From: Streptomyces capillispiralis
GTDB taxonomy: Bacteria; Actinomycetota; Actinomycetes; Streptomycetales; Streptomycetaceae
Direction of reading: 5' to 3'
DNA length: 64,000 nt
Assembly (NCBI RefSeq): GCF_007829875.1
Contig: NZ_VIWV01000001.1
Span: 7,762,001 to 7,826,000 of the forward strand
A program made the position numbers and the translations under genes. Under the pieces are notes generated by a model that was not told the DNA's origin, made no database searches, and was given only the letters and a program-made list of their open reading frames with translations. Of the stretch, positions 54,067-63,300 are shown piece after piece. Numbering within the stretch: the first letter of the stretch is position 1; every line of letters starts with the position of its first letter.

Positions 54067-54528
54067 ATGTCCTCGACCTCCGAAGAGCCCACCGGGTCCA
54101 CCGATCCCTTCACACCCCCGAGTTCCGACGCGGCGCGCGTGCAACGGGTGCACGCCTCCCTGTTCCGCATCGCCGAGCGGCACGCGGCGACCGACGCGCA
54201 GCGGCGCCGGCAGACCCATCCCGGCGTGATCAGCCCGCACGAGGCGGTCCGGCTGGTGTCGTTCCTGCTCAGCGGCGCCGCACTGCGCGAAGACGGCGAA
54301 CCGGAGGTGGACCGCGCCGACATCACCGCCGCGCTGAGCCTCGTACCGCGTGCCCGCGCGGAGATGGACGAACTGGAGGTGGGCCTCCTGCAGATGGCGC
54401 GGGGGCGCGGCATGACCTGGCCGGAGATCGCCTTCGGCCTCGGCCTGCGCAGCCCGCAGGCCGCCAGGCAGCGCTACGAGCGCCTGGCCGGCCGCACCGA
54501 CACCGACCCCGACGGGGACGACCGGTGA
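54067..54528 (+). CDS. Small helix-turn-helix DNA-binding protein
   Basis: A 153-residue acidic protein. Residues 1-35 are a disordered Ser/Thr/Glu tail. Residues about 105-145 contain a helix-turn-helix (ELEVGLLQMARGRGMTWPEIAFGLGL, RSPQAARQRYERL) like sigma region 4 or AsnC-type helices. Such proteins are widespread in Streptomyces and uncharacterised. ATG 54067 has GGAGG eight bases upstream. The palindrome just ahead suggests autoregulation. Confidence 0.75.
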   Translation: MSSTSEEPTGSTDPFTPPSSDAARVQRVHASLFRIAERHAATDAQRRRQTHPGVISPHEAVRLVSFLLSGAALREDGEPEVDRADITAALSLVPRARAEMDELEVGLLQMARGRGMTWPEIAFGLGLRSPQAARQRYERLAGRTDTDPDGDDR

Positions 54529-54570
54529 CGGCGTCCGGGTAGGAGGGCGCCGGGTGCCGCGCCGTGGACG

Positions 54571-54612
54571 GGCGGGAGGCGGGAGGCGGGAGGCGGGACG
54601 TGGGAGGCGGGA
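54571..54612. repeat. GCGGGAG short tandem repeats
   Basis: Between convergent genes, a GGCGGGA-like 7-bp unit is repeated about four times and then recurs in a GGGACGTGGGAGGCGGGACGT segment. Likely slippage repeat. Confidence 0.7.
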
Positions 54613-54663
54613 CGTGCGCCCGCCGCCCGCTCAGTCCTCATGACGGCTTCCTCCGCCTCCCGG

Positions 54664-55323
54664 TCATCCGTCATGGGACGGCTCGCCCACCGCCCGGGCC
54701 GCCTGTCGCCAGGCGGCGCTGACCGCGCGGTGCGCCGCCTCCGTACCGGCCGACGTCCCGGGCGGCAGGTGCACCGGACGGCCGATGTGGACGTGCAGCC
54801 GCGGACGGCGCACCGGGGCGGTGAGCACCCCGGCCAGCTGCTTCGCGGCCGGTCCGGAGGCCAGCCGCCGGGCCCCCGCCTGGCCCACGGGGACGACCGC
54901 GGCGCCGGTGGCCGCCGCGAGCCGCGCGAGACCGGTGCGGAAGGGCCGGGGCGCCGCACAGGCCGCGTCCTCGCGCAGCGGCAGTCCTCCTTCCGCGTAG
55001 ATGAGCACATGGCGTCCGGACCGCACCGCCTCCGCCGCGGCGTCGAGCGCGTCCGCGGCACGGGCGGACCTGCGGTGGACGGGGATGTGGCCGCCCTTCG
55101 ACAGGGCACGCCCCAGCAGCGGCACGCGCCACAGCCCCGCCGTCGCCAGGACGACCGGCGTCACTCCCGCCGTGCGCAGGGCGGCCAGGACCAGGGCGGG
55201 GTCGGCCGGCGAGTCGTGGTTGGCGACGAAGACACTGCCCGGGGCGAACGGCCCGTCGGCCTCGCGCGTGACGGTGAGCCGTCCGAACAACGGCAGCAGA
55301 ACGGCGGCGGCACGGGTGAGCAC
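54664..55323 (-). CDS. 1-acyl-sn-glycerol-3-phosphate acyltransferase (PlsC family)
   Basis: A 219-residue PlsC-fold enzyme transferring an acyl chain to lysophosphatidate or a related acceptor at the membrane. Motif NHDSPAD is the HX4D catalytic box (about residue 40), GHIPVHR and YAEGGLP match blocks II and III, and a hydrophobic N-terminus (AAAVLLPLFG) would sit in the membrane. GTG 55323, six bases after GGAAAGGA, is the supported start; sequence upstream is non-coding. The C-terminal glycerol-binding P-box is less clear. Confidence 0.8.
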   Translation of the reverse strand: MLTRAAAVLLPLFGRLTVTREADGPFAPGSVFVANHDSPADPALVLAALRTAGVTPVVLATAGLWRVPLLGRALSKGGHIPVHRRSARAADALDAAAEAVRSGRHVLIYAEGGLPLREDAACAAPRPFRTGLARLAAATGAAVVPVGQAGARRLASGPAAKQLAGVLTAPVRRPRLHVHIGRPVHLPPGTSAGTEAAHRAVSAAWRQAARAVGEPSHDG

Positions 55324-55586
55324 GACATGTCCTTTCCGGTGGGCGGGAACCTCGCTCGTCAGCTTCGTGCGCGACCGGGCGTCCGCGCCTGAGTACGCGT
55401 ACTCGGACCGACGGCTGCGCGTACTCGGTGGTCCCGGTCCGGGGCGCGTGCCCGGCGCGTCGCATCGGTGTCCGGAGGGAAAACGGGCCGGCGGGACACC
55501 GGGGCCGCGCATCACCGCCCGACGCCGTGGGTACCCGCCCGGTCCTCGCGCGGATTCGCCGCGCCGCTCCACCAAGGGAGGCTGCC

Positions 55587-55781
55587 ATGGCCGACCTCAG
55601 CCCGATCGACCTGCAGAAGGCCCTCAAGGGCGCCGACTACCCCGCCAGCCGTGACGACCTCGTCTCGGTGGCGAAGAGCAACGGCGCCGACGACACCCTC
55701 GTCGAGAAGCTGACGAAGACCGGAACCCAGCAGTTCGACGGCCCGAACGAGGTGCAGAAGGCGGTGTTCGGCAACGCATGA
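55587..55781 (+). CDS. DUF2795 small protein
   Basis: A 64-residue protein matching DUF2795 (DLQKALKGADYPASRDDLVSVAKSNGADD, then NEVQKAVFG as its end). Family members are small, helical and of unknown function, often stress-associated. GGGAGG precedes ATG 55587. Confidence 0.85.
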   Translation: MADLSPIDLQKALKGADYPASRDDLVSVAKSNGADDTLVEKLTKTGTQQFDGPNEVQKAVFGNA

Positions 55782-55895
55782 CGCCGTTGCCCCGGGGCCG
55801 CCCGCGCGGCACCCGCCGGCGCCGACGGCGCGCGGCGGCCCCGGCCCGCGGGGCGCGAGTCCGCCACGCGGCCCGAAACCAAGGACGGTATCGCG

Positions 55896-56309
55896 ATGAC
55901 CGAATACGAGCGTTCACGCACCATGCCCGCACAGCCCGAGCACGTCTTCGACCAGGCGGCGAACATCGACCAGATGGGTGACTGGCTGCCCGAGGCCCTG
56001 CACGTGCACGCCGAGGAACTGCCCGCCGTCACGGTGCACGAGGACCGCTCCGACGAGGACACCTCCGCGCTGTTCCGGGCCCAGCGGGACCAGATGCGCC
56101 TCGAATGGGGCACCCGTGAGCAGGGTGCCTACGCCGGGTGGCTCCAGGTCGCCGGCATCGGCAGCGGAGCCAGCGAGGTCACGGTCCACCTCTCCTTCTT
56201 CGACGACGGCCACGACCCGGGGGAGGAGTCCGTGAGCGACGCCCTGGACACCAGCCTGCGGCGCCTGGAGGAACAGGTACGGCTCCGTGTCGACCACGCC
56301 GCCGGCTGA
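55896..56309 (+). CDS. SRPBCC-family (START-like) protein
   Basis: A 137-residue helix-grip protein: TMPAQPEHVFDQAANIDQMGDWLPEALHVHA is typical of polyketide cyclase/SRPBCC proteins, followed by a C-terminal helix (DALDTSLRRLEEQVRLRV). It would bind a hydrophobic ligand in its cavity; no specific role is indicated. AAGGACGG precedes ATG 55896. It follows the DUF2795 gene after 114 bases and could share its transcript. Confidence 0.75.
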   Translation: MTEYERSRTMPAQPEHVFDQAANIDQMGDWLPEALHVHAEELPAVTVHEDRSDEDTSALFRAQRDQMRLEWGTREQGAYAGWLQVAGIGSGASEVTVHLSFFDDGHDPGEESVSDALDTSLRRLEEQVRLRVDHAAG

Positions 56310-56456
56310 CCGCCCGCCCGGCCGCCCCTCTCGTCGCGCGGGCTGCCCGGGCGCACCAGTGGGCGGGGCGGACGAGCCCGGCGGACAGGCGGGGCCGGGG
56401 TCGCTTCTGGCCGCGTTCAGCTGTGACTGCGTGAGGAAGAGGGCCCCGGCCAGGGC

Positions 56457-57404
56457 TCAGGGGCGGCCCGTGAGATAACCCCCCATCGAGGTGAAGTAAT
56501 CGGTCGCGCCCAGCTCCCGCCCGTCCTCGGTGCGGACGCGGGTGATGGCCAGGCCGTGATTGCGGCCGGTGCGCGCGTCGGCACCGGCGACGATGACCAC
56601 CCCGTCGCCCTCGCGGTAGAAGATGCGGCCGGGCGTCCCGCCGTAGCGGCCCCGGGACACCACGGCGGAGAGGACCTCGATGCGCCGGCCCTTGTGGAAG
56701 GTGAAGGCGCTCGGGTACGGGGCGGACTGTGCCCGGACGAGGCGTTCCAGGTCCTCGGCGGGCCAGTTCCAGTCGATCCGGATGTCCTCCGCGGACCGCT
56801 TGTGGAAGAAACTGGCCTGGGAGCGGTCCTGCTTGATGAACTCGGTCTGCCCGGAGGCGATCAGGTCCAGGGCGCCCGTGGTGACCGGTGCGATGAGGTC
56901 CACGGTCTTGTGGAACAGGTCCGTCGCGGTGTCCGTCGGTCCGACCGGTACGGCCCGCTGGAGCACGATGTCCCCGGCGTCGAGTTCCTCGTCCATCAGG
57001 TGGGCGGTGACGCCGACTTCGGGTTCGCCGTTGATGAGGGCCCAGATCAGCGGGGAGAAGCCGGCGTACTTCGGCAGCAGCGAGTCGTGGACGTTCAGCG
57101 TGCCGTGCCGGGGCAGGCCGTAGATGTGCGGGGGGATCCAGGTCCGCCAGTTGTTGGCGACGATGATGTCCGGGTCGGCGTCCTTGAGCCGCGCGAAGAG
57201 TTCCTCGTCGTCGGGGCGGTTGCGGATGAGGACGGGGATGCCGTGTTCCTCGGCGAGTTCGGCGACCGAGTCGCTCCAGATCTTCTCGTAGGCGTGCTCG
57301 CTCCTGGGGTGTGTCACCACCATCACCACGTCGTGCTCGGAATCCAGCAGGGCCCGCAGGGTCCGATGGCCCCAGGTCTGATAGCCGAACATGACGACCC
57401 GCAT
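56457..57404 (-). CDS. cchA: Formyltransferase of hydroxamate siderophore biosynthesis
   Basis: A 315-residue methionyl-tRNA formyltransferase-like enzyme that formylates N5-hydroxyornithine with 10-formyl-tetrahydrofolate. Motifs: N-terminal Rossmann strand MRVVMFGYQTWGHRTL, the NVHDSLLPKYAGFSP active-site block (about residues 103-117), GVTAHLMDEELDAGDIVLQ with the catalytic Asp, and a C-terminal OB-like domain. ATG 57404 has GAGGAGG eight bases upstream. It is divergent from the ornithine monooxygenase gene across iron boxes, as cchA is from cchB in the coelichelin locus. Confidence 0.85.
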   Translation of the reverse strand: MRVVMFGYQTWGHRTLRALLDSEHDVVMVVTHPRSEHAYEKIWSDSVAELAEEHGIPVLIRNRPDDEELFARLKDADPDIIVANNWRTWIPPHIYGLPRHGTLNVHDSLLPKYAGFSPLIWALINGEPEVGVTAHLMDEELDAGDIVLQRAVPVGPTDTATDLFHKTVDLIAPVTTGALDLIASGQTEFIKQDRSQASFFHKRSAEDIRIDWNWPAEDLERLVRAQSAPYPSAFTFHKGRRIEVLSAVVSRGRYGGTPGRIFYREGDGVVIVAGADARTGRNHGLAITRVRTEDGRELGATDYFTSMGGYLTGRP

Positions 57405-57442
57405 GTGTGGTTCCTCCTCAGGCAGGGACTGGCCGCCGTCAG

Positions 57443-57461
57443 TAAAGCAAGGCTTACCTAA
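57443..57461. promoter_or_regulatory. Iron box (DmdR/IdeR operator) near the formyltransferase gene
   Basis: TAAAGCAAGGCTTACCTAA matches the actinobacterial iron-box consensus TTAGGTTAGGCTCACCTAA at 14 of 19 positions, 38 bases before the formyltransferase start. It predicts repression when iron is plentiful. Confidence 0.75.
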
Positions 57462-57557
57462 CACCGCAATGGGGCGCCCGCTGAGGGGTTTTGATGATCC
57501 ATCAGATGGTCGAACTCGCGTACTGTACCGTTTTGTCCTGTCGACAGCTTCGCCTCA

Positions 57558-57576
57558 TAAGCTTAGGCTTCCCTAA
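57558..57576. promoter_or_regulatory. Iron box (DmdR/IdeR operator) near the monooxygenase gene
   Basis: TAAGCTTAGGCTTCCCTAA matches the iron-box consensus at 15 of 19 positions, about 90 bases before the monooxygenase start. With the other box it flanks the divergent promoters. Confidence 0.8.
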
Positions 57577-57664
57577 GTTTTGTGGGCCGCTGTCCGCTCG
57601 GCGTGCCCTTCCTCCCGTACTTCCCGAGGCCGGGCCCCCGGCCGCCCGCACGAATGGGAGTGAC

Positions 57665-59014
57665 ATGGCTCAGGTTCTTCCTGGCGACGCACCTCTGGTC
57701 CACGACCTCATAGGCATCGGCTTCGGGCCGTCCAATGTGGCCATGGCGATCGCGCTCAGCGAGCACAACGCACGCGTCGGCAGGCAGGAGGCGGTCACCG
57801 CCCACTTCTTCGAGCGCCAGCCGGCCTTCGGCTGGCACCGGGGCATGCTGATCGACGACGCGACGATGCAGGTGTCCTTCCTCAAGGACCTGGTGACCCT
57901 GCGCAACCCGACCAGCGAGTACAGCTTCCTGAGCTACCTCCAGAGCAAGGGACGCCTGATCGACTTCGTCAACCACAAGAACTTCTTCCCGCTGCGCAGG
58001 GAGTTCCACGACTACTTCGAGTGGGCGGCGGCGAAGGTCGACGACATGGTCTCCTACGGCCACGAGGTCGTCGCCGTGGAACCCGTGCTGCGGGACGGGA
58101 CGGTGGAGTACCTGGACGTGACGGCACGCTCGGGTGACGGGCTCGTGGTGCACCGGGCCCGCAACCTGGTCATCGGCACCGGACTGCGTCCGCGCATGCC
58201 GGACGGCGTCGAACGCTCCGACCGCATCTGGCACAACTCCGACCTGCTGACCAAGGTGGACGCCCTGGAGGACACGAACCCCTCACGGTTCGTCGTCGTC
58301 GGCGCCGGCCAGAGCGCCGCCGAGAACGTGGCCTACCTGCACCGCCGCTTCCCCGACGCCGAGGTCCACGCCGTCTTCTCCCGCTACGGCTACAGCCCCG
58401 CCGACGACAGCAACTTCGCCAACCGCATCTTCGATCCCGAGGCGGTGGACGAGTACTTCACCGCACCCGAGGACGTCAAACGCAAGCTGATGGACTACCA
58501 CGGGAACACCAACTACTCGGTGGTCGACATGGACCTCATTGAGGACCTGTACCGGCGGGTGTACCAGGAGAAGGTGCTCGGCACCGAGCGGCTCCGCTTC
58601 CACAACGTGTCCCGGCTCGCCGGAGTCGTCGAGACACCGGACACGGTCCGCGCCACCGTCGTCTCCCTCGTCACCGGCGAACAGACCACGCTCGACGCCG
58701 ACGTCGTCGTCTACGGCACCGGCTACCGCCCCGCCGACGGCCTGGCCCTCCTGGGCGAGACCGCCGCCCTCTGCCACCGCGACGACGAGGGCCGCGTCCG
58801 CGTCGAACGCGACTACCGCGTGGCGGCCCGCCCCGAACTGCGCTGCGGCATCTACCTCCAGGGCGGCACGGAACACACCCACGGCATCACCTCGTCCCTG
58901 CTGTCCAACATCGCGATCCGGGTCGGCGAGATCCTGGACTCCCTCCTCGACCGGGGCCTCGCCTCCTCCGGCGCGCCCCGCCCCCTCACGGACGGCATCG
59001 GCACCTCCCGATAG
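57665..59014 (+). CDS. cchB: L-ornithine N5-monooxygenase
   Basis: A 449-residue flavin-dependent N-hydroxylating monooxygenase making N5-hydroxyornithine for hydroxamate iron chelation. FAD motif GIGFGPSNVAMAIAL (about residue 18), substrate/FAD segment MLIDDATMQVSFLKDLVTLRNPTSEYSF as adjoining short motifs (MLIDDATMQ, SFLKDLV, TSEYSF), NADPH motif VVVGAGQSAAENV (about 210), and the ATGY-type box YGTGYRP (about 355). Length is normal for SidA/PvdA enzymes. The gene heads a probable operon with the binding protein and NRPS. GGGAG precedes ATG 57665. An open frame further upstream is non-coding. Confidence 0.9.
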   Translation: MAQVLPGDAPLVHDLIGIGFGPSNVAMAIALSEHNARVGRQEAVTAHFFERQPAFGWHRGMLIDDATMQVSFLKDLVTLRNPTSEYSFLSYLQSKGRLIDFVNHKNFFPLRREFHDYFEWAAAKVDDMVSYGHEVVAVEPVLRDGTVEYLDVTARSGDGLVVHRARNLVIGTGLRPRMPDGVERSDRIWHNSDLLTKVDALEDTNPSRFVVVGAGQSAAENVAYLHRRFPDAEVHAVFSRYGYSPADDSNFANRIFDPEAVDEYFTAPEDVKRKLMDYHGNTNYSVVDMDLIEDLYRRVYQEKVLGTERLRFHNVSRLAGVVETPDTVRATVVSLVTGEQTTLDADVVVYGTGYRPADGLALLGETAALCHRDDEGRVRVERDYRVAARPELRCGIYLQGGTEHTHGITSSLLSNIAIRVGEILDSLLDRGLASSGAPRPLTDGIGTSR

Positions 59015-59124
59015 ACCGAAGACCGATCCGCGAAGGTCCCAGCCCCCCACACCGCCGCGCACTGCCCGGGACGTCGAGCCCGGCAGGCGCGGCACCCCTG
59101 TGAAAACCCGTGAAAGGAACCAAC

Positions 59125-60180
59125 GTGTCCACTGGAACACGCCGCGCGCCGGCGCGGATCGCCAGACTCGTCACGAGGATGGCGGTGGCCACCGTCGCCG
59201 CCCTCGCTCTGACCGCCTGTGGGGGCGGGACCGACAACTCCTCCTCCGACACGGACGGTTCGTCCTCGGCCGACGCGGACACGCAGTCCGCCGCGTTCCC
59301 GGTCACGGTCGCGCACAAGTACGGCAGCACGACCATCGAGAAGGAGCCGAAGCGGATCGTCACCCTCGGGCTGTCGGACCAGGACGCGGTGCTGGCGCTC
59401 GGCGTCAAGCCGGTCGGTGCCGTCGACTGGTTCAAGGAGAAGCCGTACGGCAAGTGGCCCTGGACCAAGGAGCCCTGGGGCTCCGACACCCCCGAGATCG
59501 TCGGTGAGCGCGACGAGTACAACATGGAGAAGATCGCGGAGCTGCGGCCCGACCTGGTCATCGCCCAGTACTCGGGCATGAAGAAGGAGCAGTACGACAC
59601 GCTCTCCCAGTTCACCAAGGTCGTCGCCCAGCCCAAGGAGTACCCGGACTACGGGGCGCCCTGGGAGGCGATGACCCGGCAGATCGGCAAGGCCCTCGGC
59701 AAGGACGCACAGGCCGAGAAGCTCATCTCGGACATCGGCGACCGGTTCAAGGCGGTCCGTGACGAGCACCCCGAGTTCGCCGGTCTGACCCTGGCCGTCG
59801 CCGACAGCTTCGAAGCCGGCAAGTACTCGGCGTTCACCAGGACCGACCCCAAGGCCATCTTCTTCAAGGAACTCGGCTTCAAGCTCAAGCCCGAGATCGA
59901 CAAGCTGGCCAAGCCCGGCTGGAACGTGGCCGAACTCAGCGCCGAGAAGCTCGACATCCTCGACGTCGACCGGCTGGTCTGGGTCACCTCCAGCACCGAC
60001 GCCAACGACCGCATCAAGGCGGAGCCGCTGTACCGGAAGCTCCAGGTCACCCAGGACGAGCGGGACCTGTTCGTCCCCTACCAGGACCCGGACATCGGCG
60101 CGGCGTTCTCCTTCAACACGGTCCTGTCGATCCCGTACGCGATCGAGGAGATCACTCCGTTGATCACGGCCGTCGAGTAA
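59125..60180 (+). CDS. cchF: Iron-siderophore ABC transporter substrate-binding lipoprotein
   Basis: A 351-residue lipoprotein of the FecB/FepB type binding a ferric siderophore outside the membrane. The signal peptide ends in lipobox LTAC, followed by a Ser/Asp-rich linker, then the two-lobed periplasmic fold (RIVTLGLSDQDAVLALGVKPVG in short motifs RIVTLG and DAVLALG; AELRPDLVIAQYSG). GTG 59125 is preceded by AAAGGA; an earlier GTG at 59110 would put that site inside the gene. The matching permease and ATPase genes are not in the window, unlike the coelichelin locus where cchCDE lie between cchB and cchF. Confidence 0.87.
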   Translation: MSTGTRRAPARIARLVTRMAVATVAALALTACGGGTDNSSSDTDGSSSADADTQSAAFPVTVAHKYGSTTIEKEPKRIVTLGLSDQDAVLALGVKPVGAVDWFKEKPYGKWPWTKEPWGSDTPEIVGERDEYNMEKIAELRPDLVIAQYSGMKKEQYDTLSQFTKVVAQPKEYPDYGAPWEAMTRQIGKALGKDAQAEKLISDIGDRFKAVRDEHPEFAGLTLAVADSFEAGKYSAFTRTDPKAIFFKELGFKLKPEIDKLAKPGWNVAELSAEKLDILDVDRLVWVTSSTDANDRIKAEPLYRKLQVTQDERDLFVPYQDPDIGAAFSFNTVLSIPYAIEEITPLITAVE

Positions 60181-60365
60181 GGCTCCGACCGCCCTGATCA
60201 CGGCCGCCGGGCGAGGCCCGCGGACCGGCCGCCGGCCGTCCGGGGGCCGGCCGGCGCGCACCGGCGGGGCCGGGCGGCGGACCGTCGCGTCCGCCGCCCG
60301 TCCCGCCGCCGAACCACCGTCCCACGACTGCTCACCGACGCACATCAGGGAAGGGCTCTCCTACG

Positions 60366-63300
60366 ATGTTTGACGCCGAGTCGGACCGGACGACCGAGGC
60401 CGGAACGCCCCTGACCGGCGGGCAGTCCGGCATCTGGCTCGCCCAGCAGATCGAGCCGGACAGCTCTGCCTACACCCTCGCCTTCGTCCTCGCCCTGCGC
60501 GGCGCCGTGGACCACGCGCGGCTGACCGACGCGGTGCGCCGGGCCGTCGAGGAGGCCGAGGCCCTGCACGTCCGTGTCACCGCCGACCACTCCGGGCCGC
60601 GGCAGACGATCGCGCGGGCCCCCGTCGACGTACACGTCCTCGACCTGCGCGGCGAGCCCGAACCGGACCGGGCGGCCGCCGCGTGGATGGACGCCGACCG
60701 CGGCCGGCCCGTCGATCTCGCCGACGGCCCGCTGTTCGCCCAGGCCGTCATCCGGCTCACCGACGACCACGTGCTCTGGTACCAGCGCTACCACCACATC
60801 GTCGTCGACGGCCTGGGCGCCGCCCTCATCACCCGCCGCGCCGGCGAGATCTACTCGGCGGGCGAGCGGGCACCCCGGCCCGAGGACCGCTCGCTCGCCC
60901 GCCTCGTCGCCGCCGACCGGGCGTACCGCGCCTCCCGGCAGCACGACGCGGACCGCGCCTACTGGCTCGACCGGATGTCCGGCCGCCCCGAGCCCGTACG
61001 CCTGGTGGAGCGTGCGCCCACGCCGATGACACGGCGGTCGAGGCGCTCCACCCTGCTCGACACCCAGGTCACCGCCCGGCTGGACGCCGCCGCCCGCAGC
61101 GCCGGCGTCCGGCGCTCCCGGCTGCTGATCGCCGCCGTCGCCGCCTATCTGCACCGGGTCAGCGGCGCACCCGACCTCGTCCTCGGCCTGCCCGTCACCG
61201 CCCGCCCCGACGACGCGACGGCGACCGTGCCCGGCATGGTGTCCAACGTCGTCCCCCTGCGGATACCGGTCCGCCCGCACACGACCGGGGCCGAACTCGC
61301 CGCCGACGTACGGGACATCGTGGCCGAGGCCGTCGAACACGGCCGCTACCGGGCCGAGGACCTGGCCCGGGACCTCGGACTGGCCGACGGAGTGGTCGAA
61401 CTGGTCGGACCCACGGTCAACATCCTCCCCGGCACCGGCGACCTGCCCTTCGCCGGCCACACCGCCGAACTCCACCCGGCGTGGCTCGGCCCGGTCGGCG
61501 ACCTGGCTTTCACCTTCTCCCGGCCGGCGGACGGACAGGGCGTCCGCGTCCACCTCGACGCCGACGCCGACCTGTGCGACGAGGCCACGCTGCGCGCCCA
61601 CGAACGCCGTTTCCTCGCCCTGCTGAACGCCCTCACCGACGACCTCCACCGGCCCCTCGGCCGGATCGACCTCACCGACGCCGCCGAACGCCGCACCCTG
61701 CTGGAGGACTTCGGCGTGTCACCGCGCGAGGTGCCCGAACTGACCTGGCCCGCCGCCTTCGAACGGCAGGTCCGCAGCGCCCCCGACGCCGTCGCCCTCG
61801 TCTTCGAGGACCGGGAGCTGACGTACGCCGAACTGAACGCCGAGGCCAACCGGCTCGCCCGGCTGCTGGTGACGCGCGGCGTGCGCGCCGAGGACGTCGT
61901 CGCGGTGGCCCTGCCGCGCTCACCCGAACTCGTCGTCTGCCTGCTCGCGGTGCTCAAGACCGGCGCCGCCTACCTGCCGCTGGACGCCGACCACCCGCGC
62001 GAACGCATCGCCCACATGCTGACCGACGCGGGCGCCCGCACCGTCGTCACCGTGTCCGCCCTGGCCGGCGAACTCCCCGCCACCGCCGCGACCCGGGTCC
62101 TGCTCGACGATCCGGCCACCACCGAGGAGCGCGCCGCCCAGGACGCGTCGGACCTCTCGCTGCCGGTCCCCCTCGACCGGGCCGCGTACGTCATCTACAC
62201 CTCCGGCTCCACGGGCCGCCCCAAGGGCGTCGTCGTCACCCACGACGGCGTCGGCAGCCTGATCGCCACCGCGACCGACCGGATCGGCGTCGGACCGGAC
62301 AGCCGGGTCGTGCAGTTCGCGTCCGTCGGCTTCGACGTGACCGTCTGGGACCTGATCATGTCGCTGTGCGTGGGCGGACGGATCGTTGTCGTCCCCGCCG
62401 AACGCCGCGTCGCCGGACCCGCCCTCACCGACTACATCGCCGCCCACCGCGCCACCCACATGATCCTGCCGCCCTCGCTGGTCTCCGCCCTGCCACGGGA
62501 CTGCGAACTCCCCGACGGCGCCGTCCTCGTCGTCGGCACGGAGGCGGTGCCCGGTGAGCTGATCGCCCGCTGGGCCGGCCGGCTGCGGGTCGTCGTCGCC
62601 TACGGGCTCACCGAGGCCAGCGTCAACTCCACCCTCTGGCTCGCCGAACCCGGCCGGCCGGGGCCCGCGCCCATCGGCCGCCCCGACCCCAACACCCGCG
62701 CCTACGTCCTGGACGCCGCGCTGCGCCCGGTCCCCGTGGGCGCCGAGGGCGAGCTGTACGTGGCCGGGCGCGGACTGGCCCGCGGCTACCACGGCAGGCC
62801 CGCGCTCACCTCGGAACGGTTCGTCGCCGACCCGTTCGGCGCGCCCGGCACCCGCATGTACCGCACCGGCGACCGGGTGCGCTGGGCCGCCGACGGCAAC
62901 CTGGAGTTCCTCGGCCGCGCCGACGGCCAGCTGAAGATCCGCGGTCACCGGATCGAACCCGGCGAGGTCGAGAGCGCCTTCATGGCCTGCCCCGGCATCG
63001 CCCAGGCCGCGGTCCTGCCGCGCCGGGACCACCGGGGCGTCACCCGCCTGGTCGCCTACCTCGTCCCCGCCGCCGAGGACGCCGAGGCCGCCGTGACCGC
63101 CGCGAGGGCGCAGGTCACCGACGTCCTGCCGGACTTCATGGTGCCGTCCGCCGTCGTCGTCATCGACGGCCCGCTCCCGCTGACGCCCAACGGCAAGCTG
63201 GACGGCCGCGCCCTGCCCGACCCCGAGTGGACCGCCCTGAGCGGCGCGGACGCGCCCGCCACCCCCGCCGAGACCACCCTCGCCGCCCTGTTCGCGGACG

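Noticed and set aside
57405..57664. Possible riboswitch in the divergent siderophore promoter region
   Set aside because: The two iron boxes explain regulation; no conserved riboswitch-like fold could be seen.
60181..60365. GC-rich inverted repeats between the binding-protein gene and the NRPS as a terminator
   Set aside because: Arms are short and overlapping (GCCGGCC type), unlike the perfect long hairpins elsewhere, and the gene order suggests one operon.
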